The notes beneath the pieces are model-generated. The model worked only from the letters and a program-made list of their open reading frames with translations, had not been told where the DNA came from and ran no database searches. From NCBI RefSeq assembly GCF_013393945.1, contig NZ_CP040297.1, positions 2,434,804 to 2,498,803 on the forward strand: a stretch of DNA of 64,000 nt, given 5' to 3'. The stretch is from Nostoc sp. TCL26-01 (GTDB lineage: Bacteria; Cyanobacteriota; Cyanobacteriia; Cyanobacteriales; Nostocaceae). A program made the position numbers and the translations under genes. This document shows, one piece after another, positions 43,686-54,440 of the stretch (its first letter is position 1; every line of letters begins with the position of its first letter).

Positions 43686-44918
43686 ATGAGTTACTATATT
43701 GCTCCTCGCTTTTTGGATAAACTGGCTGTTCACATCACCAAAAACTTTCTCAATCTTCCTGGTATCAGAGTACCGCTAATTTTGGGGATTCACGGACGCA
43801 AGGGTGAGGGTAAAACCTTCCAATGTGAATTAGCCTTTGAAAAAATGGGTATTGAAGTCACACTCATCTCTGGTGGTGAATTAGAAAGTCCAGACGCAGG
43901 AGATCCAGCACGGTTGATTCGGTTACGCTATCGAGAAACCGCAGAACTGATCAAAGTCCGTGGCAAAATGTGCGTGCTGATGATTAATGATTTAGATGCA
44001 GGTGCGGGACGCTTTGACGAAGGGACGCAATATACGGTAAATACACAGTTGGTCAATGCCACACTCATGAATATTGCCGATAATCCCACAGATGTGCAGT
44101 TACCTGGAAGTTACGACTCCAACCCCATCCGGCGTGTACCCATCATTGTTACAGGTAACGATTTTTCCACCCTCTACGCACCATTGATTCGGGATGGCCG
44201 GATGGAAAAATTCTACTGGGAACCTGACCGAGATGATAAGGTGGGGATTGTCGGTGGTATTTTTGCCCCAGATGGATTATCAAAGCCAGAAGTTGAACAG
44301 TTAGTTGATACCTTCCCCCAGCAATCGATTGACTTTTTTAGCGCTTTACGTTCTCGGATTTACGATGAACAAATCCGTGATTTTATCCATCAGATTGGTG
44401 TGGAACGCATCTCTTTACGTGTGGTAAATAGCGTCGAAGGGCCACCAGAATTTAAAAAGCCAGATTTTAGTTTATCTCATTTAATTGAGTCCGGTAAATT
44501 CATGGTGGCTGAACAAAAACGAGTGGAAAATTCTCATTTAGTCGATGAATATAATCGTCTGAATAGAGGTAGAGGTTATCAAGCTACGTCACCGATGTCA
44601 GCACCAGTTAGTCAACCGACAATTAATCATCAACAGACAAATACTCATCTGAGTTTAGAAACCCAAGAACAAATCCGGCAAATCTTATCTCAAGGTCATA
44701 AAATTACCTTTGAACACGTAGATGAACGTCGCTTCCGCACTGGTTCTTGGCAAAGTTGCGGTACTCTGTTTATTGATGCTGAGTCAGATGCCATATCCAC
44801 TCTAGAATCTTGCCTAGCTGACTATAACGGTGAATATGTGCGTTTAGTCGGCATAGATCCCAAAGCCAAGCGCCGGGTGGTGGAAACGATTATTCAACGC
44901 CCTAATGGAAAAAATTAG
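43686..44918 (+). CDS. rca: RuBisCO activase with C-terminal SSU-like domain
   Basis: A 410-residue AAA+ chaperone that removes sugar-phosphate inhibitors from RuBisCO using ATP. AAA+ core about 1-290: Walker A GIHGRKGEGKT (34-44), the Walker B-like region CVLMINDLDAGAGRFDE, and arginine-finger region RDGRMEKFYW. A Pro/Gln linker (about 295-320) joins to a RuBisCO small-subunit-like (SSUL) domain (about 325-405; EQIRQILSQGHKITFEHVDERRFR and SCLADYNGEYVRLVGIDPKAKRR). The SSUL tail is the form found in beta-cyanobacteria, where it recruits the activase to RuBisCO in carboxysomes, as the same domain does in CcmM. rbcLXS is not in the window. Confidence 0.96.
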   Translation: MSYYIAPRFLDKLAVHITKNFLNLPGIRVPLILGIHGRKGEGKTFQCELAFEKMGIEVTLISGGELESPDAGDPARLIRLRYRETAELIKVRGKMCVLMINDLDAGAGRFDEGTQYTVNTQLVNATLMNIADNPTDVQLPGSYDSNPIRRVPIIVTGNDFSTLYAPLIRDGRMEKFYWEPDRDDKVGIVGGIFAPDGLSKPEVEQLVDTFPQQSIDFFSALRSRIYDEQIRDFIHQIGVERISLRVVNSVEGPPEFKKPDFSLSHLIESGKFMVAEQKRVENSHLVDEYNRLNRGRGYQATSPMSAPVSQPTINHQQTNTHLSLETQEQIRQILSQGHKITFEHVDERRFRTGSWQSCGTLFIDAESDAISTLESCLADYNGEYVRLVGIDPKAKRRVVETIIQRPNGKN

Positions 44919-44920
44919 AG

Positions 44921-45096
44921 TTACTATAGGAACCCGACTTGATTATTGAAATTTCTTGCGTAGGTAGGTAACAGGTAACAGGTAACAGGTAACAGGTAAC
45001 AGGTAACAGGTAACAGAAAAAGAAGTAATAGAGGTGTACTGAGTTTTTTGTGTAAGCACAGGCTACGCCAACAGAAATCAAATATGATTCCTATAG
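44921..45096. mobile_element. MITE-like element, CTATAGG family, with internal STRR array
   Basis: Left end TTACTATAGGAACCCGACTTGAT (44921 on); right end inverted, CTATAGGAATCATATTTGATTTCTG (45096 back), continuing TTGGCGTAGCCTGTGCTTACAC and AAAAAACTCAGTACACC inward to 45032. An AGGTAAC heptamer array of seven or more copies (about 44964-45015) occupies the middle. It starts 3 bp after the rca stop codon. No coding capacity. Confidence 0.78.
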
Positions 45097-45139
45097 ATTG
45101 ATTATACAAAGCGATCGCCCGCAAGCATCGCTTTGCTAA

Positions 45140-47296
45140 TTACTTGCGATTTTGTCGTCGCCATTTTTCTCGAACTAGGCGAATTTCATCAAAGGTGTAG
45201 CTTTCTCCTAACTGTTCTTTAATTGGTGTTAAGGCAATATCTCCCAGTACTTCTAGAACTTGCCAAATTTTTTGTTGATGTTCGATTGGGACTAATAAAT
45301 TTAAATCTACAGGCTGATTTTTGGCAATTAATTTACCGAGATGAGTAGAAACTGTGGCTGGGCTGAGTTTGCGTTTACGGGCAATTTCGGCAATACTCAA
45401 ACCTTGTTGATGTAAGCTTAATGTGTGTAATTCGGTGTCGGAAACTAAGCTAGATGAAGGTGTGTAATTCATCGGCTTAACTTCCATATTCTTTTCTTGA
45501 CGGTAAGCGCGAATTTCTGCGAGGAATTTTTCACCGTATTGGGCGAGTTTATGACTCCCCACACCAGAAAGTTTGGCAAACTCAGGTAAGGTTTGGGGTT
45601 GGACTTGTACCATTAATTTCAAAGTGGAGTCGTGGAAAATGACGTAAGGTGGTACAGATTGTTCATCAGCGAGTTGTTTGCGGAGCGATCGCAATTTATG
45701 CAATAATAATTCTGCTTCTTCAGTTTTGGGATTTTCCTGGGTAACACTAACTTTTTGTACGGCAGAAACAGCTAAAAATACTTGCCGTTGTCGCTTCATC
45801 ACTTCCCAACTTAAAGCATTTAGTTTTAAAACTGAGTAGCCATCAGTAGTTTGTTCAAGTAAACCTTGATGTAAAAGCGATCGCCCTAACATTCGCCATT
45901 CATCGACAGTTCTATCTTTACCAATGCCGTAGGTAGAAAGTTTATCGTGTTCGTATTGGGCAATTTTATCTTTTTTTGCCCCCCGCAACACATCAATAAT
46001 ATGTAGCATCCCAAATCTTTCTCGACAACGCGCCACACAAGATAAAAACTTCATGGCTTCAATTGTCCAATCTTGTACAGGTTTGGGATGACGACAATTA
46101 TCACAGTTATCACAATTACCAGCAAAACGTTCCCCAAAATAACCCAGTTGAATTGTCCGCCGGCAATCTGTTCCCTCGGCATAGTCTATCATCTGTCGTA
46201 GCTGTTGCCGAGCGATCAACTGTTCTTGGGGATCAGTTTTTTGGTCAATACTCCATTCAATTGTTTTAATATCACCAAAGCTGAAAAAGATTGTACAGCG
46301 TGATGGTTCGCCATCTCTACCAGCTCTACCCGATTCTTGATAGTAACTTTCCAAATTTCGAGGAATATCAAAATGAACTACCAAGCGCACATCTGGTTTA
46401 TTAATCCCCATACCAAAGGCAATTGTTGCCACCATCACCCGCACATCATCCCGAATAAATCGGGTTTGATTTTTGCTACGTTCATCGTCAGGTAAACCGG
46501 CATGATAAGGTAGGACAGAAATCTTATCATTTTGCAGTTTAAAAGTTAGTTCCTCAACTTTTTTGCGAGTTAAACAATAGATAATTGTTGCACCTTCAGT
46601 TTCTCGAACTAATTCTAATAACTCAGCGTAAGCATATTTAGTTTTCGGACGAACTTCGTAATAGAGGTTTTGGCGATTAAAACTAGCAAGGTGGATACTT
46701 GGTTGTTTTAATCCTAACTGTTGAATGATATCAGCCCGGACACGATCTGTAGCCGTCGCAGTCAAAGCCAGAGTGGGAACTTGGGGATAACGCTTACGCA
46801 GAGATTTTAACTGCCGATATTCTGGACGAAAATCATGTCCCCATTCCGAGACACAGTGCGCTTCGTCTATGGCAAAAATAGATATACCAATTTTTTCGTG
46901 TACCAAATCCAGAAACGGCAGAAATCTTTCACTGAGGAGACGTTCAGGGGCAACGTAGAGTAATCTTACCTTACCATGAAGGATGGCTTCTTCCCGCGAT
47001 CGCACCTGATAGGCATTCAAACTACTATTGAGGAACGTTGCTGAGATATTATTATTGCGTAGCGCTTCTACTTGGTCTTGCATCAAAGCAATCAACGGTG
47101 ATACTACCACAGTTAACCCTGATTTGATCAAAGCAGGTAACTGAAAGCACAACGACTTGCCTCCACCAGTCGGCATCACCACCATCAAATCCCGATTTTG
47201 CAGCGCATCTTCAATAACTTGCCGTTGTCCGGGACGAAAGTTATCATAACCGAAGTGATATTTTAGCGCTTGTTCGAGATTGGGATACTGAAGCAT
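45140..47296 (-). CDS. recQ: ATP-dependent DNA helicase RecQ
   Basis: A 718-residue superfamily 2 helicase for recombination repair and fork processing. Walker [12 protein letters not shown] (about 41-51), DEAH box [20 protein letters not shown], motif [12 protein letters not shown], zinc-binding Cys in [22 protein letters not shown] winged helix, and an HRDC domain ([29 protein letters not shown]). A further C-terminal HTH ([28 protein letters not shown]) follows, as in the longer RecQ form. Divergent from the CHAT gene; convergent with rca. Confidence 0.96.
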   Translation of the reverse strand: MLQYPNLEQALKYHFGYDNFRPGQRQVIEDALQNRDLMVVMPTGGGKSLCFQLPALIKSGLTVVVSPLIALMQDQVEALRNNNISATFLNSSLNAYQVRSREEAILHGKVRLLYVAPERLLSERFLPFLDLVHEKIGISIFAIDEAHCVSEWGHDFRPEYRQLKSLRKRYPQVPTLALTATATDRVRADIIQQLGLKQPSIHLASFNRQNLYYEVRPKTKYAYAELLELVRETEGATIIYCLTRKKVEELTFKLQNDKISVLPYHAGLPDDERSKNQTRFIRDDVRVMVATIAFGMGINKPDVRLVVHFDIPRNLESYYQESGRAGRDGEPSRCTIFFSFGDIKTIEWSIDQKTDPQEQLIARQQLRQMIDYAEGTDCRRTIQLGYFGERFAGNCDNCDNCRHPKPVQDWTIEAMKFLSCVARCRERFGMLHIIDVLRGAKKDKIAQYEHDKLSTYGIGKDRTVDEWRMLGRSLLHQGLLEQTTDGYSVLKLNALSWEVMKRQRQVFLAVSAVQKVSVTQENPKTEEAELLLHKLRSLRKQLADEQSVPPYVIFHDSTLKLMVQVQPQTLPEFAKLSGVGSHKLAQYGEKFLAEIRAYRQEKNMEVKPMNYTPSSSLVSDTELHTLSLHQQGLSIAEIARKRKLSPATVSTHLGKLIAKNQPVDLNLLVPIEHQQKIWQVLEVLGDIALTPIKEQLGESYTFDEIRLVREKWRRQNRK

Positions 47297-47683
47297 AGCG
47301 ATCGCTTTTTGGGTGCGTTCTGCGTGAGTAATGATAGAGGATATCAGGATTTTAACTCACATCAACAGTAGCTATTAATCCTAGTTCTACCAGCGACAGC
47401 CAAACCCAACAAAGCTTGAGCAATTTTGCGGTTTCTACGCAGAGTAGATTGTATTGAAGCGATAATACATACATCTCTCGACAGATGCACTTTGACAAGA
47501 TTTAGTAATTGCTTTACAGTCTCTACACCAGTTGTAGTTTTTACCCTTAACTGAACCGTATTGCCTGATCAACGATCGCTATCATCAACTGATAATCCTA
47601 GTTCTTAGTTGGGAATCATACATATAGTCATTTCCGCAAAATCTGTTTTGTGACTAATCTCATCTGGAAATAAACAATTATTT
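47297..47683. promoter_or_regulatory. Divergent spacer between recQ and the CHAT gene, with candidate promoter
   Basis: 387 bp with no gene visible. TTGACA (47492-47497) - 17 bp - TACAGT (47515-47520) is the best sigma-70-like candidate for the CHAT operon, leaving a 160-bp leader. The call is weak because other AT-rich hexamers are nearby. Confidence 0.35.
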
Positions 47684-50233
47684 ATGATTTTCCGAATTAA
47701 ACAAACTCGTTGGTTATATATCGGTCTGAGTATTTTTAGTTTGTGTTTAGTATTGCATATTGCACCGATAAAAGCATCATCACCAGTTACAAACACCCCA
47801 GTTCTTTCTGTTTCTCAACCTGCCAATGGGCTAGAACAGGGACGGAATCTTTACCAATTGGGACGGTTTCCGGAAGCAGCTATTGTTTGGCAACGGGCGG
47901 TACAAGAATATCATCATCAGGGCGATCGCTTAAATGAAGCTCTTGGTTGGAGTTATCTTTCTCTAGCACAACAACAACTCAATCAATGGCCAGCAGCGAA
48001 AAACTCTATTGAGCAAAGTGTCAAGATTTTGCAAACAGCTAAACCCTCGGCGGATGCGATTGTTTGGGCGCAAATACTGAATACTCAGGCGAATTTACAA
48101 CTAAATATGGGACAAGGGGAAACTGCCCTGGAAATTTGGCAACAAGCGCAAAAATACTATGAGCAAGCAGGCGATAAAATAGGCAGTTTGGGTAGTCAAA
48201 TTAACCAGGCGCAAGCCTTACAAAGTTTGGGATTCTACCGCCGCGCCAAACAACAGCTAGAAATGATTATGCAAAAGCTCTCAGCCATGCCAGATTCACC
48301 CATCAAAGTCAGTGGGTTGCGATCGCTGGGTTTAGCTTTACATTCTCTCGGTGATTCCCGCAGCCAGGAAGTTTTAGCACAAACTTTAGCTACAGCCAAT
48401 AAAATTGGCGAAAAGACTCAGTTAAGCTCGATTCTGGGGAGTCTAGGCAAGGTGGCATCTGACTTTCAAGACCCGGAAGCAGCATTAAATTACTTTGAAG
48501 ATGCACAAGCGGCAGCTACGAACCCCAATGAAGTTCTCCAAGCCCGGTTAGCTCGGTTCAAGTTATTGGTGGATTATGACAAGCTAGAATATGCGATTCC
48601 CCTAGCACCTGAATTACAACAACAGTTAGCAGTACTGCCACCCAGTCATGGTTCTCTTTATGCCACGATCAATTTTGTTGCCACTGTAAATCGATTGGCA
48701 AATCCTCAGCAAATTTTACCAGTTAAAGACTTGGCACAACTGATGGCAATGACAGTTAAGTCTGCACAAGAGATTCAAGATGCCACTGCCGAGGCTTATG
48801 CACTGTATCAATGGGGACAACTCTACAGTCGGCAAAAGCAGTGGTCTGCGGCACAGGAATTAGCTCAAAAATCCCTCGATGTTGCCCGTCAACTGCAAGC
48901 TGATCATATTATTGCTCAATCAGCATGGCTCTTAGGAAAGTTGTATAAACAACAAGGCGATCGCCAAGCCGCAATTACAGCTTATCAGGAAGCGGTGAAG
49001 TCATTAAAAGCGTTGCGGGGGGATATGGCAGCCGTCAACCCTGATGTGCAATTTTCGTTCCGCGAAAGTGTGGAGCCTGTTTATCGGGAACTGGTGGGTT
49101 TACTTCTAGATGAGCAACCAACCCAAACGGCATTGGTGCAAGCACGAGAATTGATTGAGTCACTGCAAATTGCCGAATTAGATAACTTTTTCCGGGAAGC
49201 TTGTTTAGATAAAACTCAGCAAATTGACAAATTTGACTCTTCTGCAACAGTTATTTACCCCATCATCCTCAGCGATCGCTTGGGAGTGATTCTCTCTCAA
49301 GCTGGACAACCTCTACGTTACTATGTGACGCAGAAATCGCAAGCGGAAATTGAGCAAACCCTGGATAATTTTTTAATCGCGCTGAATCCTGTCTCCAATG
49401 TTCAAGATCGAGAACGATTTTCCCAACAGATTTATGATTGGCTGATTCGTCCAGGGGAACAGCAACAAGCTTTTAAAAATACTCAGACCTTGGTGTTTGT
49501 TTTAGATGGTAAGTTACGTAACATTCCCATCGCCGCTTTATCTGATGGTCAGCAATATCTGATTGAGAAATATGCTGTGGCACTCTCACCAGGATTACAA
49601 CTGATGGCTGCTTCATCACTCCAGCAAAATAAAATGCAGGCGATCGTTGGCGGTATCAGTCAATCTCGTAATGGCTTTAGTGCTTTACCTGCCGTGGAAT
49701 CGGAAGTGCAGCAAATTTCCCAAACCCTACCTTCGGCAACCTTACTCAACCAAAAATTTACCTCTCAAGCTCTGGGCGATCGCGTCAAATTCGGTAATGC
49801 TGATATTGTTCACCTCGCCACCCACGGACAGTTTAGCTCTCGTCTCGAAGATACCTTCTTACTTACGTGGGATGGACAAATTAATGTCAAAGAGTTATCC
49901 GAACTTTTAAAAAACCGTGGTGGAGGTGCATCAAAAGCGATCGAATTATTGGTACTGAGTGCTTGTGACACGGCAACTGGAGACGATCGCGCTGTTCTCG
50001 GATTGGCTGGTTTAGCTGTCAAATCCGGCGCTCGTTCCACGATCGCTACTCTCTGGCCTGTCAAGGATAAAGCAGCACAACTGCTCATGACTCGCTTTTA
50101 TGACCAACTAAGGCAGCCCAAAATTACTAAAGCTGAAGCACTACGACAAGCACAAATTAACCTGATTCGTCAAACTGATTTCCATGAGCCGTTCTTTTGG
50201 TCTGCTTTTGTTTTGGTAGGAAACTGGCTTTAA
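47684..50233 (+). CDS. TPR-CHAT domain caspase-like protease
   Basis: 849 residues: an N-terminal signal/anchor (WLYIGLSIFSLCLVLHIAPI), then about 500 residues of TPR-like helices (NLYQLGRFPEAAIVWQRAVQEY; LQLNMGQGETALEIWQQA; QGDRQAAITAYQEAVKSL), then a CHAT domain (about 560-845). The caspase-type dyad is intact: His in VHLATHGQFSS and Cys in LLVLSACDTATGD, followed by VLGLAGLAVKSGARSTIATLWPV, the family's standard block. CHAT proteins are peptidases in eukaryotic separase and in some bacterial defence systems (e.g. Craspase). With an export signal this one should act outside the cytoplasm. The first gene of a four-gene same-strand cluster. Confidence 0.93.
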   Translation: MIFRIKQTRWLYIGLSIFSLCLVLHIAPIKASSPVTNTPVLSVSQPANGLEQGRNLYQLGRFPEAAIVWQRAVQEYHHQGDRLNEALGWSYLSLAQQQLNQWPAAKNSIEQSVKILQTAKPSADAIVWAQILNTQANLQLNMGQGETALEIWQQAQKYYEQAGDKIGSLGSQINQAQALQSLGFYRRAKQQLEMIMQKLSAMPDSPIKVSGLRSLGLALHSLGDSRSQEVLAQTLATANKIGEKTQLSSILGSLGKVASDFQDPEAALNYFEDAQAAATNPNEVLQARLARFKLLVDYDKLEYAIPLAPELQQQLAVLPPSHGSLYATINFVATVNRLANPQQILPVKDLAQLMAMTVKSAQEIQDATAEAYALYQWGQLYSRQKQWSAAQELAQKSLDVARQLQADHIIAQSAWLLGKLYKQQGDRQAAITAYQEAVKSLKALRGDMAAVNPDVQFSFRESVEPVYRELVGLLLDEQPTQTALVQARELIESLQIAELDNFFREACLDKTQQIDKFDSSATVIYPIILSDRLGVILSQAGQPLRYYVTQKSQAEIEQTLDNFLIALNPVSNVQDRERFSQQIYDWLIRPGEQQQAFKNTQTLVFVLDGKLRNIPIAALSDGQQYLIEKYAVALSPGLQLMAASSLQQNKMQAIVGGISQSRNGFSALPAVESEVQQISQTLPSATLLNQKFTSQALGDRVKFGNADIVHLATHGQFSSRLEDTFLLTWDGQINVKELSELLKNRGGGASKAIELLVLSACDTATGDDRAVLGLAGLAVKSGARSTIATLWPVKDKAAQLLMTRFYDQLRQPKITKAEALRQAQINLIRQTDFHEPFFWSAFVLVGNWL

Positions 50234-50423
50234 CTACGTAATAATACTTGCTATTTCTGCATAAAAAGCTAGTCTCTTTATGGAATCTTTGCTGAGATTG
50301 AGCTATAAAAGCTAATAGTATGTTCCCTATTTAGGTTCATATTTTGGACATGACTAATGAGTTTTTAGCACAATGTTTTTCAAGTATTCAATGTCACCAG
50401 TTAATAAGATGAGGTGAAAGATC

Positions 50424-51479
50424 ATGAAACGCCGATATTTAACTAGCACATTGAGCATCATCGCTCTGATTGCTAGTAGTACATGGGTTAGTGCCTATGC
50501 TGTAACATTTACTCCACCGCAGGACAATAGCGCTCCCAGTCAAGCTACTGGCGGGGCTTCTAGAGGCATTTTCTTTACTCCCAAGCAAGGGAATAGCACA
50601 CCTAGACAAGCCACTGGTGGAGCTTCCAGAGGCAATCTCTTTACTCCCAAGCAAGGGAATAGCACACCTAGACAAGCCACTGGTGGAGCTTCCAGAGGCA
50701 ATCTCTTTACTCCCAAGCAAGGGAATAGCACACCCAGACAAGCTACTGGCGGAGCGTCTAGAGGCAATCTCTTTACTCCCAAGCAAGGGAATAGCACACC
50801 CAGACAAGCTACTGGCGGAGCGTCTAGAGGCAATCTCTTTACTCCCAAGCAAGGGAATAGCACACCCAGACAAGCTACTACTGGCGGAGCTTCTCGCCTG
50901 GGTACATACTATTTGAATCCGACAACTGTAGCCGCAGGAGGATCAGCAGCATTAGTTGCCCTACTACCCGAAAGTTTCTTTGGCACAACGGTGTTGGCAC
51001 ATCCAACAATTCTGGTAAATCTCCCAGCTTCTAACGCCGAAGAAGCTGTCTTCAGCCTCAAGGATGAAACTGGCAACACCCAGCATCAAATGACGATTCC
51101 TGTTAAGGGAAAAACTGGGGTGATAGCAATCAAATATCCTGCCGATGCACCTGCTTTAGCTGTAGGGAAAAACTACCACTGGTTCCTAGCATTAAAAGTG
51201 GATGGAACACTCAATCCCAGTACGCCTTACGTTGATGGTTGGATTCAGCGTATCCAGCCTGATGCTGAATTGGCAAAAGTGATGCAGCAGGAAGATGCTT
51301 TCAATCAAGCAACTGCTTTCGGTCAAAAGGGAGTTTGGTATGACTGTGTAGCAACTCTAGCAGCGTTGTATACTGCTCAACCCAACAATGCAACTATCAT
51401 CAAGCAATGGGAGGAGCTTCTTTCCTCAGTTAGCTTAAAGGATATTGCTACAGTTCCCTTAGTGGCATCTGCTAATTAG
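50424..51479 (+). CDS. Secreted DUF928 protein with 22-residue tandem repeats
   Basis: 351 residues. Signal peptide about 1-26 (YLTSTLSIIALIASSTWVSAYA). Residues 48-158 consist of five 22-23-residue repeats (GNLFTPKQGNSTPRQATGG-ASR), preceded by one degenerate unit (27-47). The repeats are Gly/Thr/Gln-rich and likely unstructured. The C-terminal domain (about 160-345) is DUF928: SAALVALLPESFFGTTVLAHPT, LKVDGTLNPSTPYVDGWIQRI and KGVWYDCVATLAALY. Function unknown; DUF928 proteins are known to me beside CHAT, CHASE2 and TpsB genes in cyanobacteria. It lies 190 bp after the CHAT gene and 90 bp before the CHASE2 kinase. Confidence 0.9.
   Translation: MKRRYLTSTLSIIALIASSTWVSAYAVTFTPPQDNSAPSQATGGASRGIFFTPKQGNSTPRQATGGASRGNLFTPKQGNSTPRQATGGASRGNLFTPKQGNSTPRQATGGASRGNLFTPKQGNSTPRQATGGASRGNLFTPKQGNSTPRQATTGGASRLGTYYLNPTTVAAGGSAALVALLPESFFGTTVLAHPTILVNLPASNAEEAVFSLKDETGNTQHQMTIPVKGKTGVIAIKYPADAPALAVGKNYHWFLALKVDGTLNPSTPYVDGWIQRIQPDAELAKVMQQEDAFNQATAFGQKGVWYDCVATLAALYTAQPNNATIIKQWEELLSSVSLKDIATVPLVASAN
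50565..50897 (+). repeat. Five 66-bp coding repeats in the DUF928 gene
   Basis: Four 66-bp units and a final 69-bp unit with an extra ACT codon (ATTGG instead of ATGG). The units are nearly identical at DNA level; two synonymous sub-types (CTAGACAAGCCACTGGTGG and CCAGACAAGCTACTGGCGG) alternate in blocks, showing stepwise duplication. Confidence 0.95.
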
Positions 51480-51569
51480 GGACTGGGGACTAGGGAATGG
51501 GAAATAGGAAAGAGTTGACTAATACCCAATCCCTAATCTCCATGACCCAATCCCACTAATAGCTGATCA

Positions 51570-54440
51570 ATGCTAACCAATATTACTTCAGCCTGTACCA
51601 GAATTATGTGGGGCAAGTTCCAAGCTTTCATCCAACGCTCTCGCAGTGTTTTGATTATTACCCCTAGTGTTGCTCTAACAATTATGGTTGGGCAATCATT
51701 AGGACTTTTTAATTTGCCTGAGTGGAAACTTCGGGATCAATGGGTGCGACTGCGTGCTTGTGAAGGACGCACCCTTTTTAGATGTTCGCAAAATACCATA
51801 GCTGAGGAAATCGTCATTGTCACAATTGATGAACGCGATATCCAATCAGTTGGTAAATGGCCAGTTCCAGATTGGTCATTAGCAAAATTACTCGCCCAAA
51901 TCCGATCGCAACAACCCCGCGCCATTGGTTTGGATCTCTATCGAGATTTACCAGAAGGTAGTGGATATGAACAACTGCTGCAAATCTTCCGCAGTACTCC
52001 TAATTTGATTGGTGTGGAAAAAATTACTGGGGAGCGTGTCAATCCCCCACCAGAACTGCAAAAACTTGATCAAGTAGGCTTGGCAGATTTGGTGTTGGAT
52101 GGCGATCGCCATGTGCGTCGCGCCTTACTGACAGCTGAAGATACTAAGTCAGCAGGAAAAATTAAGGCAGGACTGGCAACTTTGGTAGCACTCAAGTACC
52201 TAGAAGCAGAAAAAATTACTTTAGAATCTATAGACGAAAAGCGGCAGAAATTTCGTTTAGGTAAGCAAATTTACTTGCCATTACAAAATCAAACGGCAGG
52301 TTATGGTGATGCGGATGTCGGTGGCTATCAAATTCTCCTCAATTGGCATGGTTCAGAAACTGCCTTTCGCACAGTGACGATGCGGGATGTGTTGGCAGGT
52401 AAAATTCCCGCAGACTTGATGCGCGATCGCATGGTTTTTATTGGCTCAACTGCTGCTAGTACAAATGACTTTTTTAGCACTCCCTTCAGTTCTTCGTTGA
52501 TTTCTGCTCAAAAACCGACAGCAGGTGTGGTGATTCATGCCAATATTGCGCATCAATTAGTACAAGGAGCAAAAACAGGTAAAGCCAACCTCTCTGGCGT
52601 GTCTGGGATAGCTGCGTCTTTGTGGATTATTCTCTGGTCTTTTGTGGGTGCGGGTGGTAGTTGGTGGTTAGCTAGTGCGCGGACTGGACGACAGATTCCC
52701 GGTGGGAAAATTCTCTGGGCAACTGTAGGTATCAGTGGGGCATTTTTGGCGGGTGGCTATGGGATGTTCTTACAGGGTGTGGTGATGCCAGTGACACCCC
52801 CTTTAGCCGCCTTTATTGCTAGTGTCATTGCGACGATCAATGCTTATAAACAAGAGAAATTAGAAGAAGCAAATCGGCAACTAGAAATTGCTAATAGTCA
52901 ACTTCTAGATTATTCCAAAACCTTAGAGTTAAAAGTCCAAGAAAGAACTCACGAACTCCTAGAAGCCAAGCAAGCAGCTGATACAGCAAACCAAGCCAAG
53001 AGTGAGTTTCTAGCGAATATGAGCCATGAACTACGTACACCGCTTAATGGTATTTTGGGTTTTGCCCAAGTGCTAGAGCGATCGCCACATTTGACAGAGA
53101 AAAACCGCCAAGGTGTCAACGTCATCTACCAATGTGGTTCACATCTGTTGATGCTGATCAATGATATTCTGGATCTCTCTAAAATTGAAGCTCGGAAATT
53201 AGATTTGGTGGCAACTAATGTCCATCTAGCCTCTTTCTTACATGGTGTGACTGAGATTTGCAGTATTCGCGCCGAGCAAAAAGGCATCGGATTTAACGTC
53301 TTAATTGGCGATTCTCTACCAGTTGTCATTCAAGTGGATGAAAAGCGATTACGGCAAGTATTGATCAATTTACTAGGCAATGCGATTAAATTCACAGATA
53401 ACGGTAGTGTCACCTTTAAAGTAGATGTGCTGGAAACTGAAAATAATCCTCAGTCTCTCATCTCCAAGATTCGCTTCCAGATTGAAGATACAGGTATTGG
53501 GATGTCAGCAGACCAACTAGAGAAAATCTTTTTAGCCTTTGAACAAGTCGGTGAAGTTGGGCGCAAATCTGAAGGTACTGGTTTGGGATTAGCCATCAGT
53601 CAAAGAATTGCTATGTTGATGGACAGCCAAATTCAAGTACAAAGTCATCTGGGTGAAGGAAGTATATTTTGGCTAGATTTAACACTACCAGTACCAGTTG
53701 CCCATGACTGGCAGACACCAGGCTACACCCTCAGCAATCAGAAAATTATCGGTATTCAAGGTAGTGTGCCGCAAATTCTCATTGTTGATGATGATGAGAA
53801 TCACCGTTCTATATTGACTCGGATATTGCAAGAAATTGGCTGTGAAACACTAGAAGCAGGTGATGGTCAAGATGGGCTAGAGATGGCAAAGGAACATCAA
53901 CCGGATGCAATTGTCTTGGATTTAGCTATGCCTAAAATGGATGGTTTTGAGCTAATGATTCAATTACAAAAAAATTCACTAACTCGAAATATTCCGATGA
54001 TTGTTTCTAGTGCCAACGTCTTTGCCGAAAATCACCAACGCAGTTTAGAGGCTGGTGCAACTGCATTCTTATCTAAACCGATAAAAGTTGATGAACTGTT
54101 AAATGTACTGCGTTCTGCTTTTGATGTGGTAGGAGAGCGATCGCCACTCCAGGTTGAGTGGATCTATGCTCCATCAGAGCTTGAGGAGTCATCTGTAAAA
54201 AATGAGCCAGTTAATAATAGTGAGTTGATTTTGCCATCTCAAGATGTTTTGCAACAACTTTATCATCTGGCAATGATGGGTGATATTTCAGCAATTGAAG
54301 AAATGAGCCAACAGTTAGTTCAGCAAGACAGTCAATTAATTTCCTTCGCTACTGAGTTAAACAAACTCACTGCCAATTTCCAAACTGCAAAAATTCGTAA
54401 GTTTATCAAATCATTTATCGTAACGGAGTCATATTTATGA
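51570..54440 (+). CDS. CHASE2-domain hybrid histidine kinase
   Basis: 956 residues: membrane segment (about 28-50), extracellular CHASE2 sensor (about 60-335; [50 protein letters not shown]), three more membrane helices (about 345-425), coiled coil, HisKA ([22 protein letters not shown]), HATPase ([35 protein letters not shown]), and a receiver domain (about 735-850; [10 protein letters not shown], phospho-Asp in [14 protein letters not shown], Lys in FLSKPIK). The C-terminal helical tail (about 890-950) may be an HPt-like or output element but lacks a clear HPt His. Its stop overlaps the next start (ATGA). Confidence 0.94.
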   Translation: MLTNITSACTRIMWGKFQAFIQRSRSVLIITPSVALTIMVGQSLGLFNLPEWKLRDQWVRLRACEGRTLFRCSQNTIAEEIVIVTIDERDIQSVGKWPVPDWSLAKLLAQIRSQQPRAIGLDLYRDLPEGSGYEQLLQIFRSTPNLIGVEKITGERVNPPPELQKLDQVGLADLVLDGDRHVRRALLTAEDTKSAGKIKAGLATLVALKYLEAEKITLESIDEKRQKFRLGKQIYLPLQNQTAGYGDADVGGYQILLNWHGSETAFRTVTMRDVLAGKIPADLMRDRMVFIGSTAASTNDFFSTPFSSSLISAQKPTAGVVIHANIAHQLVQGAKTGKANLSGVSGIAASLWIILWSFVGAGGSWWLASARTGRQIPGGKILWATVGISGAFLAGGYGMFLQGVVMPVTPPLAAFIASVIATINAYKQEKLEEANRQLEIANSQLLDYSKTLELKVQERTHELLEAKQAADTANQAKSEFLANMSHELRTPLNGILGFAQVLERSPHLTEKNRQGVNVIYQCGSHLLMLINDILDLSKIEARKLDLVATNVHLASFLHGVTEICSIRAEQKGIGFNVLIGDSLPVVIQVDEKRLRQVLINLLGNAIKFTDNGSVTFKVDVLETENNPQSLISKIRFQIEDTGIGMSADQLEKIFLAFEQVGEVGRKSEGTGLGLAISQRIAMLMDSQIQVQSHLGEGSIFWLDLTLPVPVAHDWQTPGYTLSNQKIIGIQGSVPQILIVDDDENHRSILTRILQEIGCETLEAGDGQDGLEMAKEHQPDAIVLDLAMPKMDGFELMIQLQKNSLTRNIPMIVSSANVFAENHQRSLEAGATAFLSKPIKVDELLNVLRSAFDVVGERSPLQVEWIYAPSELEESSVKNEPVNNSELILPSQDVLQQLYHLAMMGDISAIEEMSQQLVQQDSQLISFATELNKLTANFQTAKIRKFIKSFIVTESYL

